In this document: piece after piece, positions 9,201 through 18,046 of the stretch
Layout: the number at the start of each line of letters is the position of its first letter
Position numbering within the stretch: the first letter of the stretch is position 1
Assembly (NCBI GenBank): GCA_028290465.1
Contig: JAQGJU010000099.1
Span: 1-64,000 of the forward strand
Direction: 5' to 3'
Source of the DNA: Xanthobacteraceae bacterium
GTDB taxonomy: Bacteria; Pseudomonadota; Alphaproteobacteria; Rhizobiales; Xanthobacteraceae
Length of the DNA: 64,000 nt
Notes under the pieces: model-generated
Told to the model about the DNA's origin: nothing
The model's input: the letters and a program-made list of their open reading frames with translations, nothing else
Databases searched by the model: none
Translations under genes and position numbers: made by a program

Positions 9201-10982
9201 GCCATTCACGCGGCCGAGTATTTTATTCTGGCGGATTCGGCCGCGGCGTCGGCAGCGCAAGCGCTGCGCTTGAGCACGCACGACGAGGATGAAAGCCAAG
9301 AAGCGTTTGCAGCGAGCGAATTGCTCAAAATTGAATTGCCGTCTCTTACCGACGCGCAAAGTCAGTTTGACAGGTTGATTGCCGCCGATCTGAAATTCAT
9401 CTCTGCCGATTTTGCCGAGATCATGCATGCACCGTTACGGGAGGACGTCGACGCTCTCATTGATCGGTATGGCGCCGGCCCTTTCAAACAGCAACGTGAC
9501 CTCGTAGTACTCTTGTCGGTTCACCCGATCGACTTCAGTGACAGCGCATGGTCATGGCTCACGGACTTAGCCGACCAAGCCAACCATGATCTGCACGGTG
9601 TGCTGTTTCGCATGCTGACACTAGCCGACGCAGCGCGCTTTGGGCGTATTCTCGCGGCAAAGGCCTGGGGCTGGAATCCGTTGGCTGACATGTGGGTCAA
9701 CCATTACGGTACCGGCGCACTTATCAGTGCCGAGCCGGCTATACCCTTTGACCAATTGGCGCCGCGGCTTGCACCTTGGCGTTTGCTCGAAGCGGCGCGT
9801 ATGCGCGGCGCTGATCCCAGCGAAGTGCGCCTTGCAGCTGAGGTGTTCGACCACGTTCTGGCCGCCAACAAAATTGCGGAGCCGGACCCGGGCTCGACGC
9901 TCACGGTGGATCGCGCTGAGAGGCGGTTCACGCCGTTTGTTATCTCAATACAGCCAAGGCCGAGCCCTGAAGGAGGGAACGACATCGCGGCATCGTTGCG
10001 CGCTGCGCTCGATACGGATGCGCGCGTAGAGGCCCACAAACGCGCGATCGAAACCGCAACGGCGCGTATCGATGAAGCCCGTAGGTCTGGGGCGAGCCTC
10101 TATCTTACCAACGTGGATGCCATCGACATGGAGCCCGTCATCCGGCATGCCTCCGATATGCTTGATCGCTGGCTCGATGGATCTGTCGACATCACCCTAG
10201 ATTTTCGGCGGCGCGTACGCCTTGCGGAGACTGCCTTTCTTGCGTTGTGTGAGGCGCTGTTAGATCGCGATCCCGCGCGGGGCGCCGCATTGTGGCGGGC
10301 GCTGCGCTTAACAATGACGACACGCTACGTTGGCGCGGCCGGTATCGACGAGTTATTGCATGTCGTCTTTCGCGCACCCGATTCAGGGCCTGTCATCGCG
10401 CTACGTGAGGAAATCATCAGCCTTCAGCTCTGCCACACAGATCGGTATCTCTTCGATGTCGTCGTCGCAGCGGCGTGCAACGGCAAGGCCGCGTGGATCG
10501 TAGATATGGTAGCCGCAGACCGCGCGTCCCCGTTGGTGTGGCGGCAACGACGAGGCGTCCTACTGGCGGGCCTGGGCACCGCGGATACGCTCCCTGTCAT
10601 CGAAGCATGGCCGGAGGGCCAGATGCGCACGAACAACGCTGACCTCCGGCGCAAGGCCGCCCGCCTGCGCTGGCGTGACGCGTGCGCACGTCACTGGTGG
10701 CGCGCCTATCTTACAGCCCAGGATCCAGGAGAGGCCTATGCGGCATGGATTCTCTTTCTGCGGTCGGCGGATGCGCGCGCGTGGACCTGGATACACGATG
10801 AGGTGGAGGTGCAAAATGACAGCGCCAACTTCTTCGCTCTCAAGCTCGCACATGTGCAGCTTAACCGGCCAAAACTGAAACGTACGATGGAGAAACGCCT
10901 AGATAGGCGCGACAAGAAGTTCCTTGACCATGACATCGTCCAGGGGATTGGGCCGTGGGCGACGGTGATCGACGCAATCTAG
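6300..10982 (+). CDS. Mrr-like nuclease-STAND NTPase, Avs-like (1560 aa)
   Basis: The N-terminal ~150 residues form a restriction-endonuclease-like domain, with GGDAG followed by RLECKKYSD (E69, K71), as in Mrr-type nucleases. A P-loop NTPase follows: Walker A GWDGVGKTWAALDW at about residue 255 and Walker B VLTMFFDGLNQ at about residue 335. More than 1000 helical residues follow. Nuclease + STAND NTPase + long repeat-like sensor is the plan of Avs antiphage proteins, which detect phage proteins and then cut DNA. Avs assignment is inference, because the C-terminal sensor cannot be matched by eye. I chose ATG 6300; a GTG at 6273 is possible. It lies directly downstream of the Shedu gene. Confidence 0.75.
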   Translation: MPFNPSQYSHQMGLKSALQSEKSGRKLENLAAGLVGRLLGVSIAIAKSGFQHGGDAGTAGQQGRRFRLECKKYSDNTSLSDRELLGEIDHALARDEALEAWILVATRSVPEQLAQDLVQKGERLGVPVLVIDWKDHELAPLAALCALDPDLVEAEFSNEAADEARALQPVMGEAIATLRRNLQVWSLGFETLRCQSHRKLEGIWTSRRSSSAELGQDAAGGMQPKKVRRQSVHSALNAWWQGPARTDAPAAIIGWDGVGKTWAALDWLIDRMAEQPIVLTVPSSALAGLTGISEVTLKRFLAERICDLTGIRDPEHWLRRLNYLLKRPKEEGPVLTMFFDGLNQEPSVPWLSLLKAIQGSAFEGRVRVMLSTRQYHFKVRLSGLRGLVVAAVPVVVDVYDAKVGGELDQMLAFEGLTQADLHPDLVELARTPRLFKLVIRFRDRLVEAGQVTVHRLLWEYGRDTFGDRAGKSFSEDEWRAWLAEIAHRYRGGIQEFSLKSLGETTSRPDLAAHEVYARLSDIIDGRFALPGPAGTMQLSPTVVAHALGTALLAHLDAMGGAVFAEVESEVAQWLDPIAGLDQRAEILRAAVSILVERGAPSATPIGGVLVTAWLQTQNVTDSHRRELASLAPNIPDALLDAIEQSDAHAQSSARLWAVNALRAIPRAEGPPLTAIVARVCAWFSIVSREVDNRPDADADFERRRAARYRDRVGVDTSGPLTVLGVAIRLVDRDDGRLQATAPSILEGFPLASILPSFEAIAVASAVRGHSDAWQGLKWLCYLNEVDSEPTTRALRILSAEIGARPPEPGIHPELPARAAALLLCLSGHEADEERAASIDPGIDRQVTYEKDYLPNPSRSFFALERRHAEAALDDKERPLRIRLQRTSELWLDPTFQPPAGFVDELRAGTASFDVTKLHREMGRTAEDWLFEELEPVLARCAPDLLAELVRRKVQGLTSCPPESRYWSAIHAAEYFILADSAAASAAQALRLSTHDEDESQEAFAASELLKIELPSLTDAQSQFDRLIAADLKFISADFAEIMHAPLREDVDALIDRYGAGPFKQQRDLVVLLSVHPIDFSDSAWSWLTDLADQANHDLHGVLFRMLTLADAARFGRILAAKAWGWNPLADMWVNHYGTGALISAEPAIPFDQLAPRLAPWRLLEAARMRGADPSEVRLAAEVFDHVLAANKIAEPDPGSTLTVDRAERRFTPFVISIQPRPSPEGGNDIAASLRAALDTDARVEAHKRAIETATARIDEARRSGASLYLTNVDAIDMEPVIRHASDMLDRWLDGSVDITLDFRRRVRLAETAFLALCEALLDRDPARGAALWRALRLTMTTRYVGAAGIDELLHVVFRAPDSGPVIALREEIISLQLCHTDRYLFDVVVAAACNGKAAWIVDMVAADRASPLVWRQRRGVLLAGLGTADTLPVIEAWPEGQMRTNNADLRRKAARLRWRDACARHWWRAYLTAQDPGEAYAAWILFLRSADARAWTWIHDEVEVQNDSANFFALKLAHVQLNRPKLKRTMEKRLDRRDKKFLDHDIVQGIGPWATVIDAI

Positions 10983-11018
10983 CGGGGCAACGTGATCAAC
11001 ACCATGACGTGACGGCTA

Positions 11019-11783
11019 TCACCTACTACTTTCATTCTCCCAAGGAGCGGCCTCTAGTCCGACGTCCCCGCCCTGGTAATGCGTTAGCCAAGCTCCCGGC
11101 TTCGGTGCGGGCGGGAAACCAAAGCGTCGGCACTGCTCATCCTTGGCTCGCAACATCCGCACTGTGGTCCGTTTTACGACTGGATCGCGAATCTCAGTCT
11201 CGCGGCCGATTTTCGCAGGGCCGCGATGCCCGAACATACGTTCAAAGGCCAACCACATCACTTCTAGTTCGCGCGCCGCTTCTTCTAACTCGGCCCTTAT
11301 ATCGTCATCCAGTATGGTGCCTGCCCATGCAGCGTCTTCAGGCTTCACGTATGGAGTAGCGGATAGGCTATTCTCGTAAATTCGAACCGCGTCATCTATG
11401 TCCGGCGGTTTCAATTCGCCGCGTGCCGGTGCGGCCGAGACTTGAGGCAGCACATCCGCCGGGCTCTCTGACAAGAACTTGCGCCCCAACGGCGTTATCC
11501 AGAAGTAGTACTTTTCTTCGGCACCGCGTAGTCGAGCCAACAGGCCTGGAATCTCCCGTGCTGAATCGATTAGATTGCCTGCAACTAGATGGGCAATGCT
11601 GTCACCAAGTTCCGAGTCCGTCAGCCCAACGCCAATCTGGACCTCGTTCCACTCCAGGGCGTTGATCGATGGACCCGAGGCGCCGCCGAATGTTCGCACA
11701 TTCATTGTTCGCTGCGGATGCCCACGTGCGATGACTTCGAGTAGTGTGCGTTCTTCAGTTGTAACTGGAGGGGGGTAAGCCAT
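11019..11783 (-). CDS. Hypothetical protein, possible winged-helix N-terminus
   Basis: This 254-aa protein is not recognised. Residues ~8-90 read like a winged-helix region (TTEERTLLEVIARG, a helix with LTDSELGDSIAHLV, then YYFWITPLGRKFL). The remainder is charged and helical. It converges on the preceding Avs-like gene with a 36-bp gap. I use ATG 11783; a TTG at 11813 would add ten residues. It could be a regulator of the neighbouring defence genes, but nothing proves this. Confidence 0.55.
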   Translation of the reverse strand: MAYPPPVTTEERTLLEVIARGHPQRTMNVRTFGGASGPSINALEWNEVQIGVGLTDSELGDSIAHLVAGNLIDSAREIPGLLARLRGAEEKYYFWITPLGRKFLSESPADVLPQVSAAPARGELKPPDIDDAVRIYENSLSATPYVKPEDAAWAGTILDDDIRAELEEAARELEVMWLAFERMFGHRGPAKIGRETEIRDPVVKRTTVRMLRAKDEQCRRFGFPPAPKPGAWLTHYQGGDVGLEAAPWENESSR

Positions 11784-11815
11784 GGAATGTTCCCGGACGG
11801 TGTTGCTGGACAATA

Positions 11816-12172
11816 GTGTATGCGCTAGCCAAGGCCGCTGAGATAGACCGGATTCTGTATCGACACATTGCCGGAAAAAGTTGCCCGCTATGTGTGCGCC
11901 AAAGCGCTCCTACGCAAGTTCCTTGGCGCTCGCGTCTTAGTTCAGCGCCCTCCAGATCGGTCGTTGTTCAACAGGTCTGGGCCTTCCCTGGCATAGGCAT
12001 CGACATCGTCGAGCGTGTTCGACGACTGAAAGTCTCATGTGGAGCCGTGATAGACGTAGAGCGGCCCACCGCCCGCATCGACGACCTTGCTCTTGCCGAA
12101 CCACGGCTTGAAATGCGGCGCTGGATGTTCGTTGTCCGGCTACGTGAGTATGCGCGCCGCAAGGAGAACTAG
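11816..12172 (+). CDS. Doubtful hypothetical ORF
   Basis: A 118-aa frame whose C-terminal half (residues ~60-118, including IDDLALAEPRLEMRRWMFVV) looks more protein-like than its N-terminal half. Its TAG stop shares the tetramer CTAG with the stop of the convergent gene at 12169. It may be a remnant of a phage gene rather than a full gene. Confidence 0.3.
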   Translation: MYALAKAAEIDRILYRHIAGKSCPLCVRQSAPTQVPWRSRLSSAPSRSVVVQQVWAFPGIGIDIVERVRRLKVSCGAVIDVERPTARIDDLALAEPRLEMRRWMFVVRLREYARRKEN

Positions 12173-12531
12173 CTGGGAGGGAGCATCCACACGTCTTCGG
12201 GCGAGCCTCGCTCGACCCGATATTTCAGAACTCCTTTGAGATAATCGATCTCAATTTGGGCGAACCCCTCTTTCTCCGAGTCTGGCAACGCCTCCAGGTC
12301 GCGCAGCCGCTCCCTAATCTCGGATGTCGGAGACAGCGAATCCGTCCCGTCGAACCCCATAGTGTATTTCATGATGGTCCTCAGAAAAGCGATCTGCGGG
12401 GATACCGAGATCGGCCACAATTTGGGGTCTATTGCCCCGCAAATCAAGATTCCGACCCTGTGAAACACCAGATTGGTTAGATGATCCGCCGAGGTTAAGC
12501 CGTCGTAACGCGTTCGCAAAGGCTCGCGCAT
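12169..12531 (-). CDS. Hypothetical protein downstream of terminase small subunit
   Basis: The 120-aa product is not recognised. It starts 39 bp after the terS stop on the same strand. A second frame starts only 5 bp after the terS stop, at 12565, with the sequence MAGRKSGDFAAHARAFAN. The two frames together may be one gene with a frameshift near 12530. The central part (residues ~15-60, containing AFLRTIMKYTMGFDG) and acidic C-terminus look like genuine coding sequence. Confidence 0.5.
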   Translation of the reverse strand: MREPLRTRYDGLTSADHLTNLVFHRVGILICGAIDPKLWPISVSPQIAFLRTIMKYTMGFDGTDSLSPTSEIRERLRDLEALPDSEKEGFAQIEIDYLKGVLKYRVERGSPEDVWMLPPS

Positions 12532-12570
12532 GCGCCGCGAAGTCGCCGCTCTTCCGCCCGGCCATGGCGT

Positions 12571-13104
12571 TTAACCGCCGCGCTTTGCAGCGCGTTCGAG
12601 CCGGTCGCCGAGGCCGTCCAGGCCCTTGTGGCTGACAACCTCCTGGAAGGCATTCACGCGAACGTGGCGGCCAATCAACTCCAGCCGGCGCACGCGATCC
12701 GATAGGCGCAGCTTCTTCAAGTGGCCGATTTGGACGCGGTTCTCACCAATCCCCTCAAACAGGGCCTCGACATCGATGCCGGCAACGAGGCCTTGTCGCC
12801 AAATTATCGGCCACTCGCTGACCGGCTTGAGATCGTTGTTGTCGTTGTACAGATCGGCCAGGTCCGCGGTTGCCTCATCGGCCAACCGGGTAAGCACCCA
12901 ATCGGCATCAATCTCCAACTTGTCGGAGCGCTTGATTTTCGCCTCGTCGATTGCTTTTCGAACGTCCTCATTCTCTAGAAGGCGGGGGCCTTGCTGGTTG
13001 GCGGTTCGTTTGCTGTAGCCTGCACGGATCGCGGCCTGCGTCGCATTGAGATCGAGCAGGTAATTTTCGACGAAACAGTGCTGTTTGTGAGTGAGCGTTG
13101 GCAT
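12571..13104 (-). CDS. terS: Phage terminase small subunit
   Basis: The 177-aa protein begins MPTLTHKQHCFVENYLLDLN and continues with ATQAAIRAGYSKRTANQQGPRL, the DNA-binding helix-turn-helix of the Terminase_2 small-subunit family. A LLEN-EDVRKAIDEA helix follows. Small terminase subunits recognise packaging sites (cos/pac) and recruit the large subunit. No large subunit or head gene is in the island. A lone TerS is how phage-inducible islands redirect helper-phage packaging to their own DNA; that role here is inference. The ATG has GAGGA about eight bases upstream. Confidence 0.88.
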   Translation of the reverse strand: MPTLTHKQHCFVENYLLDLNATQAAIRAGYSKRTANQQGPRLLENEDVRKAIDEAKIKRSDKLEIDADWVLTRLADEATADLADLYNDNNDLKPVSEWPIIWRQGLVAGIDVEALFEGIGENRVQIGHLKKLRLSDRVRRLELIGRHVRVNAFQEVVSHKGLDGLGDRLERAAKRGG

Positions 13105-13215
13105 GTTCGTTGATCCTCGTTGGATGCCAACCGATACGCTTCGAATGGTTGCCGCGAGAAACGACTACCAACTTTTACCAAGGCGACCGCGCTGTCAGCT
13201 AGTCAGATCGGCCAC

Positions 13216-13342
13216 GTGGTTTCGTGGTTTCGCTGGTTTCTCCTGCTCGCTTTCGGGGAAGTGTCATATACAAGGTTACATAGCCCGGTCTGACAATTTC
13301 CCACGTAGGGCTAGAAGAAACCTCAAGAAACCACGAAACCAC
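13216..13342. repeat. Iteron-like 16-bp inverted repeats between terS and the patatin gene
   Basis: GTGGTTTCGTGGTTTC at 13216-13231 recurs as its exact reverse complement at 13327-13342. Each arm is itself nearly two copies of GTGGTTTC(G), and further GGTTTC copies flank both arms (13234-13240 and 13316-13322). The intervening 95 bp are AT-richer than nearby genes. Arrays like this serve as replication origins or operator clusters in satellites. No gene is convincing in 13105-13771. Confidence 0.55.
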
Positions 13343-13771
13343 AGATGACCATATGTGTCGTATTGTCGAAAATGGACGCGCAGAGCTGATTGGTTAGCGG
13401 CTCACCATAGTTGGCGTGTTGAGCTCGAGCATCTTGTCATCAGCTTCTCCGACAAGTCCGGCATTCCTCTCGTCCACAACAAGATGGACACGGCGCTCTT
13501 CTGTCAGTTCGCCGGCGCTTCCCGGGGAACCCGTGCCGGCAGCGGCTCGAGAGGCCACCTCTAGCTGACTGGCAAGGACGATCGATAGACGGATCCAAAA
13601 ACGGTGGATGCATCGCACAACGACTGCAAGAGCATAGAAGGCCAGAAATTGTTCGGGTGGCAGGATGAATGAGCTTTCGTAAGGGCCCTGGTGAAAACGA
13701 AGAAAAAACAAATGGTTGGAGAGTTGAGCGCATTTTTGTAAGCTGCCGACACGAAGACAGGATGGTCGAAA

Positions 13772-16700
13772 ATGACGGATGGGAACCTGCTCAAAGGCTC
13801 TGCGATAATTGCGTTGGCCGGACGGCGCATCGATGCCGTCGATACTAACGCCGCACGCTTCCCGCGCGATGCTATACCAACGGTGCGCCGACGACTTGCC
13901 GATTTGCTCATTCAGGAACGCGCGGTGGCGATCGTTTGCTCTGCGGCGTGCGGAGCAGACATTTTAGCGCTCGAGGAGGCAGAGCGCCTCGGTGTTCGGC
14001 GGCGTATTGTGCTGCCATTTCCAGCGAACCGCTTCAGGCTGACGTCGGTTATCGACCGGCCTGGCGACTGGGGTCAGAGATTCGATCGTCTTGTGCAGGC
14101 CGCAGCCGAAAGCGGTGATCTTGTTGTGCTATCTGGCGACCCTGACGATGGCGACGCCGCGTATAGCGCTGCGAACGAAGCAATCATTGCTGAGGCGAAG
14201 AAGCTCGCTCAAATTGGAACCGCGCACCGGCTCATCGCAACGATCGTCTGGGAGGGATTTGCCAGACCGGATGGCGATGCAACTGCCGAGTTCCGCAACT
14301 TGGCAGCAGCTGCAGACTTTGAGGACCGTGTCATCCTCATCCACTCTGTCGTTCAAGAAGCAAAGGACTACCTCAGAGGCCATCAGGTCACGCCGGAACG
14401 AATCAAGAGTCTCGTCAAAGAGCTGAAGAACGAGGATGGTTTCGGTTGGGCGCGGCGGGTGCTGTCCAAGTTACGTGGTGCACAGATCCCTGATGCCGCG
14501 CTTCGCATTTGGCTAGCGCAACAGCATGCGTTGTGCACGTACAAGGATCCAGATATCCCGGTGTTAAGGGCCCTCGACCAAGCGCTCGCTATTCTCCAGG
14601 GGGACCTGGACCTTGCAAACACCTCGGATCAGGAGACTTTGGGCATCGCTGGTGCCGTACACAAGCGGCGCTGGCAGGCGACTGGTCAAAAGGACCAGTT
14701 GGAAAAAGCGTACCATTATTACCGTCGTGGCTTCGATATTGGGACAAAAAAGGATCGCGGCTACACAGCAATTAATGCCGCATTCGTTCTAGATCAACTC
14801 GCCGACATCGAAATGGCTGATGAGGTGCCATCGGTTGAGCAGCGTCGCAGAGAAGCGACGAAGATACGCGAAGAGGTTGTCGCTCAGCTTTCGCCGCTAC
14901 TGGTCGCAGATCCCAAACTTGATACTGATTGGTGGTACCTTGTCACGGTTGCTGACGCACTATTCGGGCTCGGTAGATACGACGAGGCCGAAAATTGGTT
15001 ATTGAAGGCGAAAACGGTCCCTGCCGTGCCGGATTGGGAATTTCGGAGTACCGCCACTCAACTCGCAACGCTTTCTCAACTCCAGCATCGCGGCACGCCG
15101 TCGCCTGACGATCCGGTGTTGGCGAAAGCAGCAAAAGTTCTCGATGCATTTCTCGAGTCGGCCGCTGCGCGGGAGAGCGCCTTTATAGGAAAAGTTGGCT
15201 TGGCTCTTTCTGGTGGCGGCTTTCGAGCCTCGCTCTTCCATATCGGAGTGCTTGCAAAGCTTGCCGAACTCGATGTTTTGCGTCGAGTCGAGGTATTCTC
15301 GTGCGTCTCAGGTGGCTCGATTGTAGGGGCTCACTACTACCTGCAACTTCGCGAGTTATTGGAGACAACGGAACTCGAAATGCTGAGTGAGCAGGCGCTA
15401 CGAGACGTGTACATCACATTGGTGCGGCGCGTAGCCGCCGATTTCTTTGCTGGCGTACAGACGAACATTCGAATGCGGGTATTCGCTAATCCCTTCTCGC
15501 TTCTGCGTTCTATCTTCAGCCGCACCTACACGAGGACAGTTCGTCTGGGTGAGGTCTTCGAGACGCAGCTCTTCGCGAGAGTGTGGTCGAACGCGGCGGA
15601 GGATCGGAAACCACACGGTCCGCTAATCCTTAAGGGCTTACGGATCCATCCGAAGGACGCCGGCGCGAGCTTCGATCCAAAGACCCATAACTGGCGCCGC
15701 AAAGCCAAAGTTCCAATGCTGATCCTGAATGCCACCACGCTCAACACCGGACATGCTTGGCAATACACAGCGAGCTACATGGGCGAATCCCCTTATGCGA
15801 TCGACCCTAATGCCGACGGTACGAACCGGCTTCGACGGATGTATCACGACGACGCGCCACCAGAGCATAGAGGGACCCAGCTCGGCCAGGCGGTAGTTGC
15901 GTCGGCTTGCGTGCCTGGTCTGTTCGAACCCGTCAGATTAGATGGTCTCTATCAGCTTGAGGAAAGAGGTAGGAAGACCGCCCCCCTCATTGTGAGACAC
16001 GTTGACGGAGGTGTGCATGACAACCAAGGGATCGGCGGCCTGTTCGAGCAGGGTTGCGGCGTAGTTCTCGTAAGTGACGCCTCAGGTCAGACAGCACTAG
16101 CGGTGGATCCCGGCGGGGGCATGCTGGCACCCCTGATGCGCAGCAACTCAGTGCTCATGCAACGCGTGCGACAGGAACAGTATGCGCGCCTCGATACCAT
16201 GGAGCAGAGTGGCTTGCTCAAGGGCGCGATGTTCATCCACCTCAAACGAGACCTTGATGTCGTGCCAGTCGATTGGATCGGTTGCGAGGAGCCACGCGAC
16301 AACTCAACGCAAGAAGGGGCCCCGCTTACTGAATATGGAATTCGGAAAGAGGTGCAAGAACTTCTTGCGGGCATCCGGACTGACTTGGACAGTTTTTCTG
16401 ACGTCGAAGCGTACTCGTTGATGGCGAGCGGTTATCGCATGACTGAATACTATCTTCCGAAGGTCGAAGTGCTACCAATCAATAATAAAGGAGTCGACGG
16501 GGAAGAAGCCAGCTATTGGGACTTTCTGACTATCGAGAGAGTGATGCGACAGGCAAAGCCCTCGGACGCGAGCTATCTCCATCTGCTGCGATTACTACGG
16601 AGTGCCGGCAGTCGGATGTTCCGAATTTGGTCGCAGTCCCGTGTCCTGCTCTTGTCAACATTGTTGCTTGCCATGGTTAGCGTTGCGCTTGTGTGTTTCT

Positions 16701-16930
16701 GGATCTTCAATACGGGTATCCCCTCCCAAGTTACTATAACGGTGAACGGATGGATCGTACTTGCTGCGATTGCTCTGGTCGTCGCGCTGGCGGCACCCTG
16801 GTTTCGTGAACATGCAGGCCGGGTTTCGATCGGCCTCTTGAACCTCGTTCTCTGGATACCAGCTCAGTTCCATCTCTTGGTAATAGACCGCATATTCCTG
16901 TGGCTTGGGCGATTGGATCGATTGCGCTGA
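13772..16930 (+). CDS. SLOG-TPR-patatin phospholipase with C-terminal membrane segments
   Basis: The 1052-aa protein has four parts. Residues ~8-190 resemble a SLOG/LOG-type Rossmann domain (IALAGRRI, then VCSAACGADILALEEAERLG). Residues ~220-450 are helical and TPR-like, reminiscent of the TRAFs-binding (DUF4071) family. From ~470 there is a patatin lipase domain: oxyanion loop LALSGGGFRAS, nucleophile SCVSGGSIVG (~512) and catalytic Asp in HVDGGVHDNQG (~744). Residues ~955-1045 hold two or three hydrophobic segments. SLOG domains bind nucleotide signals in Thoeris ThsA, and patatins are membrane-degrading effectors in CBASS. A nucleotide-gated phospholipase is therefore plausible but inferred. 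Confidence 0.75.
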   Translation: MTDGNLLKGSAIIALAGRRIDAVDTNAARFPRDAIPTVRRRLADLLIQERAVAIVCSAACGADILALEEAERLGVRRRIVLPFPANRFRLTSVIDRPGDWGQRFDRLVQAAAESGDLVVLSGDPDDGDAAYSAANEAIIAEAKKLAQIGTAHRLIATIVWEGFARPDGDATAEFRNLAAAADFEDRVILIHSVVQEAKDYLRGHQVTPERIKSLVKELKNEDGFGWARRVLSKLRGAQIPDAALRIWLAQQHALCTYKDPDIPVLRALDQALAILQGDLDLANTSDQETLGIAGAVHKRRWQATGQKDQLEKAYHYYRRGFDIGTKKDRGYTAINAAFVLDQLADIEMADEVPSVEQRRREATKIREEVVAQLSPLLVADPKLDTDWWYLVTVADALFGLGRYDEAENWLLKAKTVPAVPDWEFRSTATQLATLSQLQHRGTPSPDDPVLAKAAKVLDAFLESAAARESAFIGKVGLALSGGGFRASLFHIGVLAKLAELDVLRRVEVFSCVSGGSIVGAHYYLQLRELLETTELEMLSEQALRDVYITLVRRVAADFFAGVQTNIRMRVFANPFSLLRSIFSRTYTRTVRLGEVFETQLFARVWSNAAEDRKPHGPLILKGLRIHPKDAGASFDPKTHNWRRKAKVPMLILNATTLNTGHAWQYTASYMGESPYAIDPNADGTNRLRRMYHDDAPPEHRGTQLGQAVVASACVPGLFEPVRLDGLYQLEERGRKTAPLIVRHVDGGVHDNQGIGGLFEQGCGVVLVSDASGQTALAVDPGGGMLAPLMRSNSVLMQRVRQEQYARLDTMEQSGLLKGAMFIHLKRDLDVVPVDWIGCEEPRDNSTQEGAPLTEYGIRKEVQELLAGIRTDLDSFSDVEAYSLMASGYRMTEYYLPKVEVLPINNKGVDGEEASYWDFLTIERVMRQAKPSDASYLHLLRLLRSAGSRMFRIWSQSRVLLLSTLLLAMVSVALVCFWIFNTGIPSQVTITVNGWIVLAAIALVVALAAPWFREHAGRVSIGLLNLVLWIPAQFHLLVIDRIFLWLGRLDRLR

Positions 16931-17052
16931 TCCAATTGAGGAGCCTTTGAACGCGCCACTTCACGTGAGATTCGGAATCGCCGCTTAACCGAAGCATGTG
17001 TTGTGCGGATTAGCTCGCCGGACCAGCCTAAACAGATTCGAATTTTTATAAG

Positions 17053-17325
17053 TTATGCGTTGCGTTCGAGCGTAGAATATGGAGCCGTCAGATAATTGTT
17101 CAATACGACACCGAGCATATGGTCGACTGTGTCAAGGCCTTGCTCCATCCAGGCATAGATGTCGGCGCCGCGCTCGATCTCCCATTCGTGGACATGTGGG
17201 ATATGACCGAGCGCTTCGAGTTCCTTGGCGATCCAGAACGCCCAGTCGCGATCGGCGCCAGTGTGGCCAATGAAAATATCGGCATCGCGTTTGCACCATT
17301 CGCTTGATCGCGACCGGAGCATCAT
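17053..17325 (-). pseudogene. Truncated TIR-domain protein
   Basis: The 90-aa frame contains the first part of a TIR domain: DADIFIGHTGADRDWAFWIA, WEIERGADIYAWMEQGLD, then APYSTLERN. The last motif holds the usual catalytic glutamate. The stop comes two residues after it, so the last third of a TIR domain is missing. The remaining effector or partner is absent. It is probably a decayed defence gene. Confidence 0.65.
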
Positions 17326-18046
17326 GGCTGCCCATTAATCAGCGCGCAATCACCATGGACAGACCGCTAAATGTGAAAGTCGGTCACGCCACGCGCGTTA
17401 CAGCAGGAACTGACCGGCTGCGTTATGGACGAGAAGGTAGCTATCTGCGCTGCCATCAACAATGACGACGTATCTCGATTCGGCATCGTCACCCGCATTG
17501 GCGAGCTGATGGTAAGAACATAGCATCAACACCAGACTGCGGCCTAAGAAGTCGCGCTTCCACCATGGCATTTACAATGCGCACACGCTTGTTTCACCAG
17601 CGGATATCAACTCTCCAAGCGGAGCGATCCACCGCACAAATTCGCCCTCGGCGTTACTTGTGCGAGCCGCAGCAATATCAGCATAGCTGTTTCTCGATCC
17701 TGCGGGTAACCGGGCGAAGCACAATTCCGGTTGCCCCTGCAAAGAACCCGTAGTGCCCGCCGAGCTCCTCATAGGCCTGCACTGTTAGATACTCCCAAAC
17801 GCTTGCAAGCTGAGCTGGCCGATCCGAATGGACGCTTTCGTTAGTCGGCAGCCTACTACTATCGGGAGTTCGACGAGGTCAGAAAGTTGTTCGTTGTTCT
17901 TCGCGAACAGCTCAAGTTGGACTCGCGACAGTCAGTCTTCTGCACCGGGAATCACGACGTGAACTGGGCAAAATTACAACAAAACAAGACTGAGCGTTTC
18001 GATTCCTAACCGCGTCATTTGCGGGAAGTGTTACCCGAGCGACACG
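17326..18046. other. Decayed noncoding stretch
   Basis: No intact gene is seen in these 720 bp. A minus-strand fragment at about 17695-17825 reads like coding sequence (AYEELGGHYGFFAGATGIVL), and a plus-strand metallophosphoesterase scrap lies at 17845-18009. Together with the TIR fragment they look like the ruins of one or more defence cassettes. Confidence 0.5.
17845..18009 (+). pseudogene. Calcineurin-like metallophosphoesterase fragment
   Basis: A frame bounded upstream by a TAG at 17842 and ending in TAA at 18007-18009 encodes FDEVRKLFVVLREQL and then VFCTGNHDVNW. GNHD is the metal-binding signature of calcineurin-like phosphoesterases. The start and everything after about 15 residues past the motif are missing, so this is a remnant. 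Confidence 0.6.
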
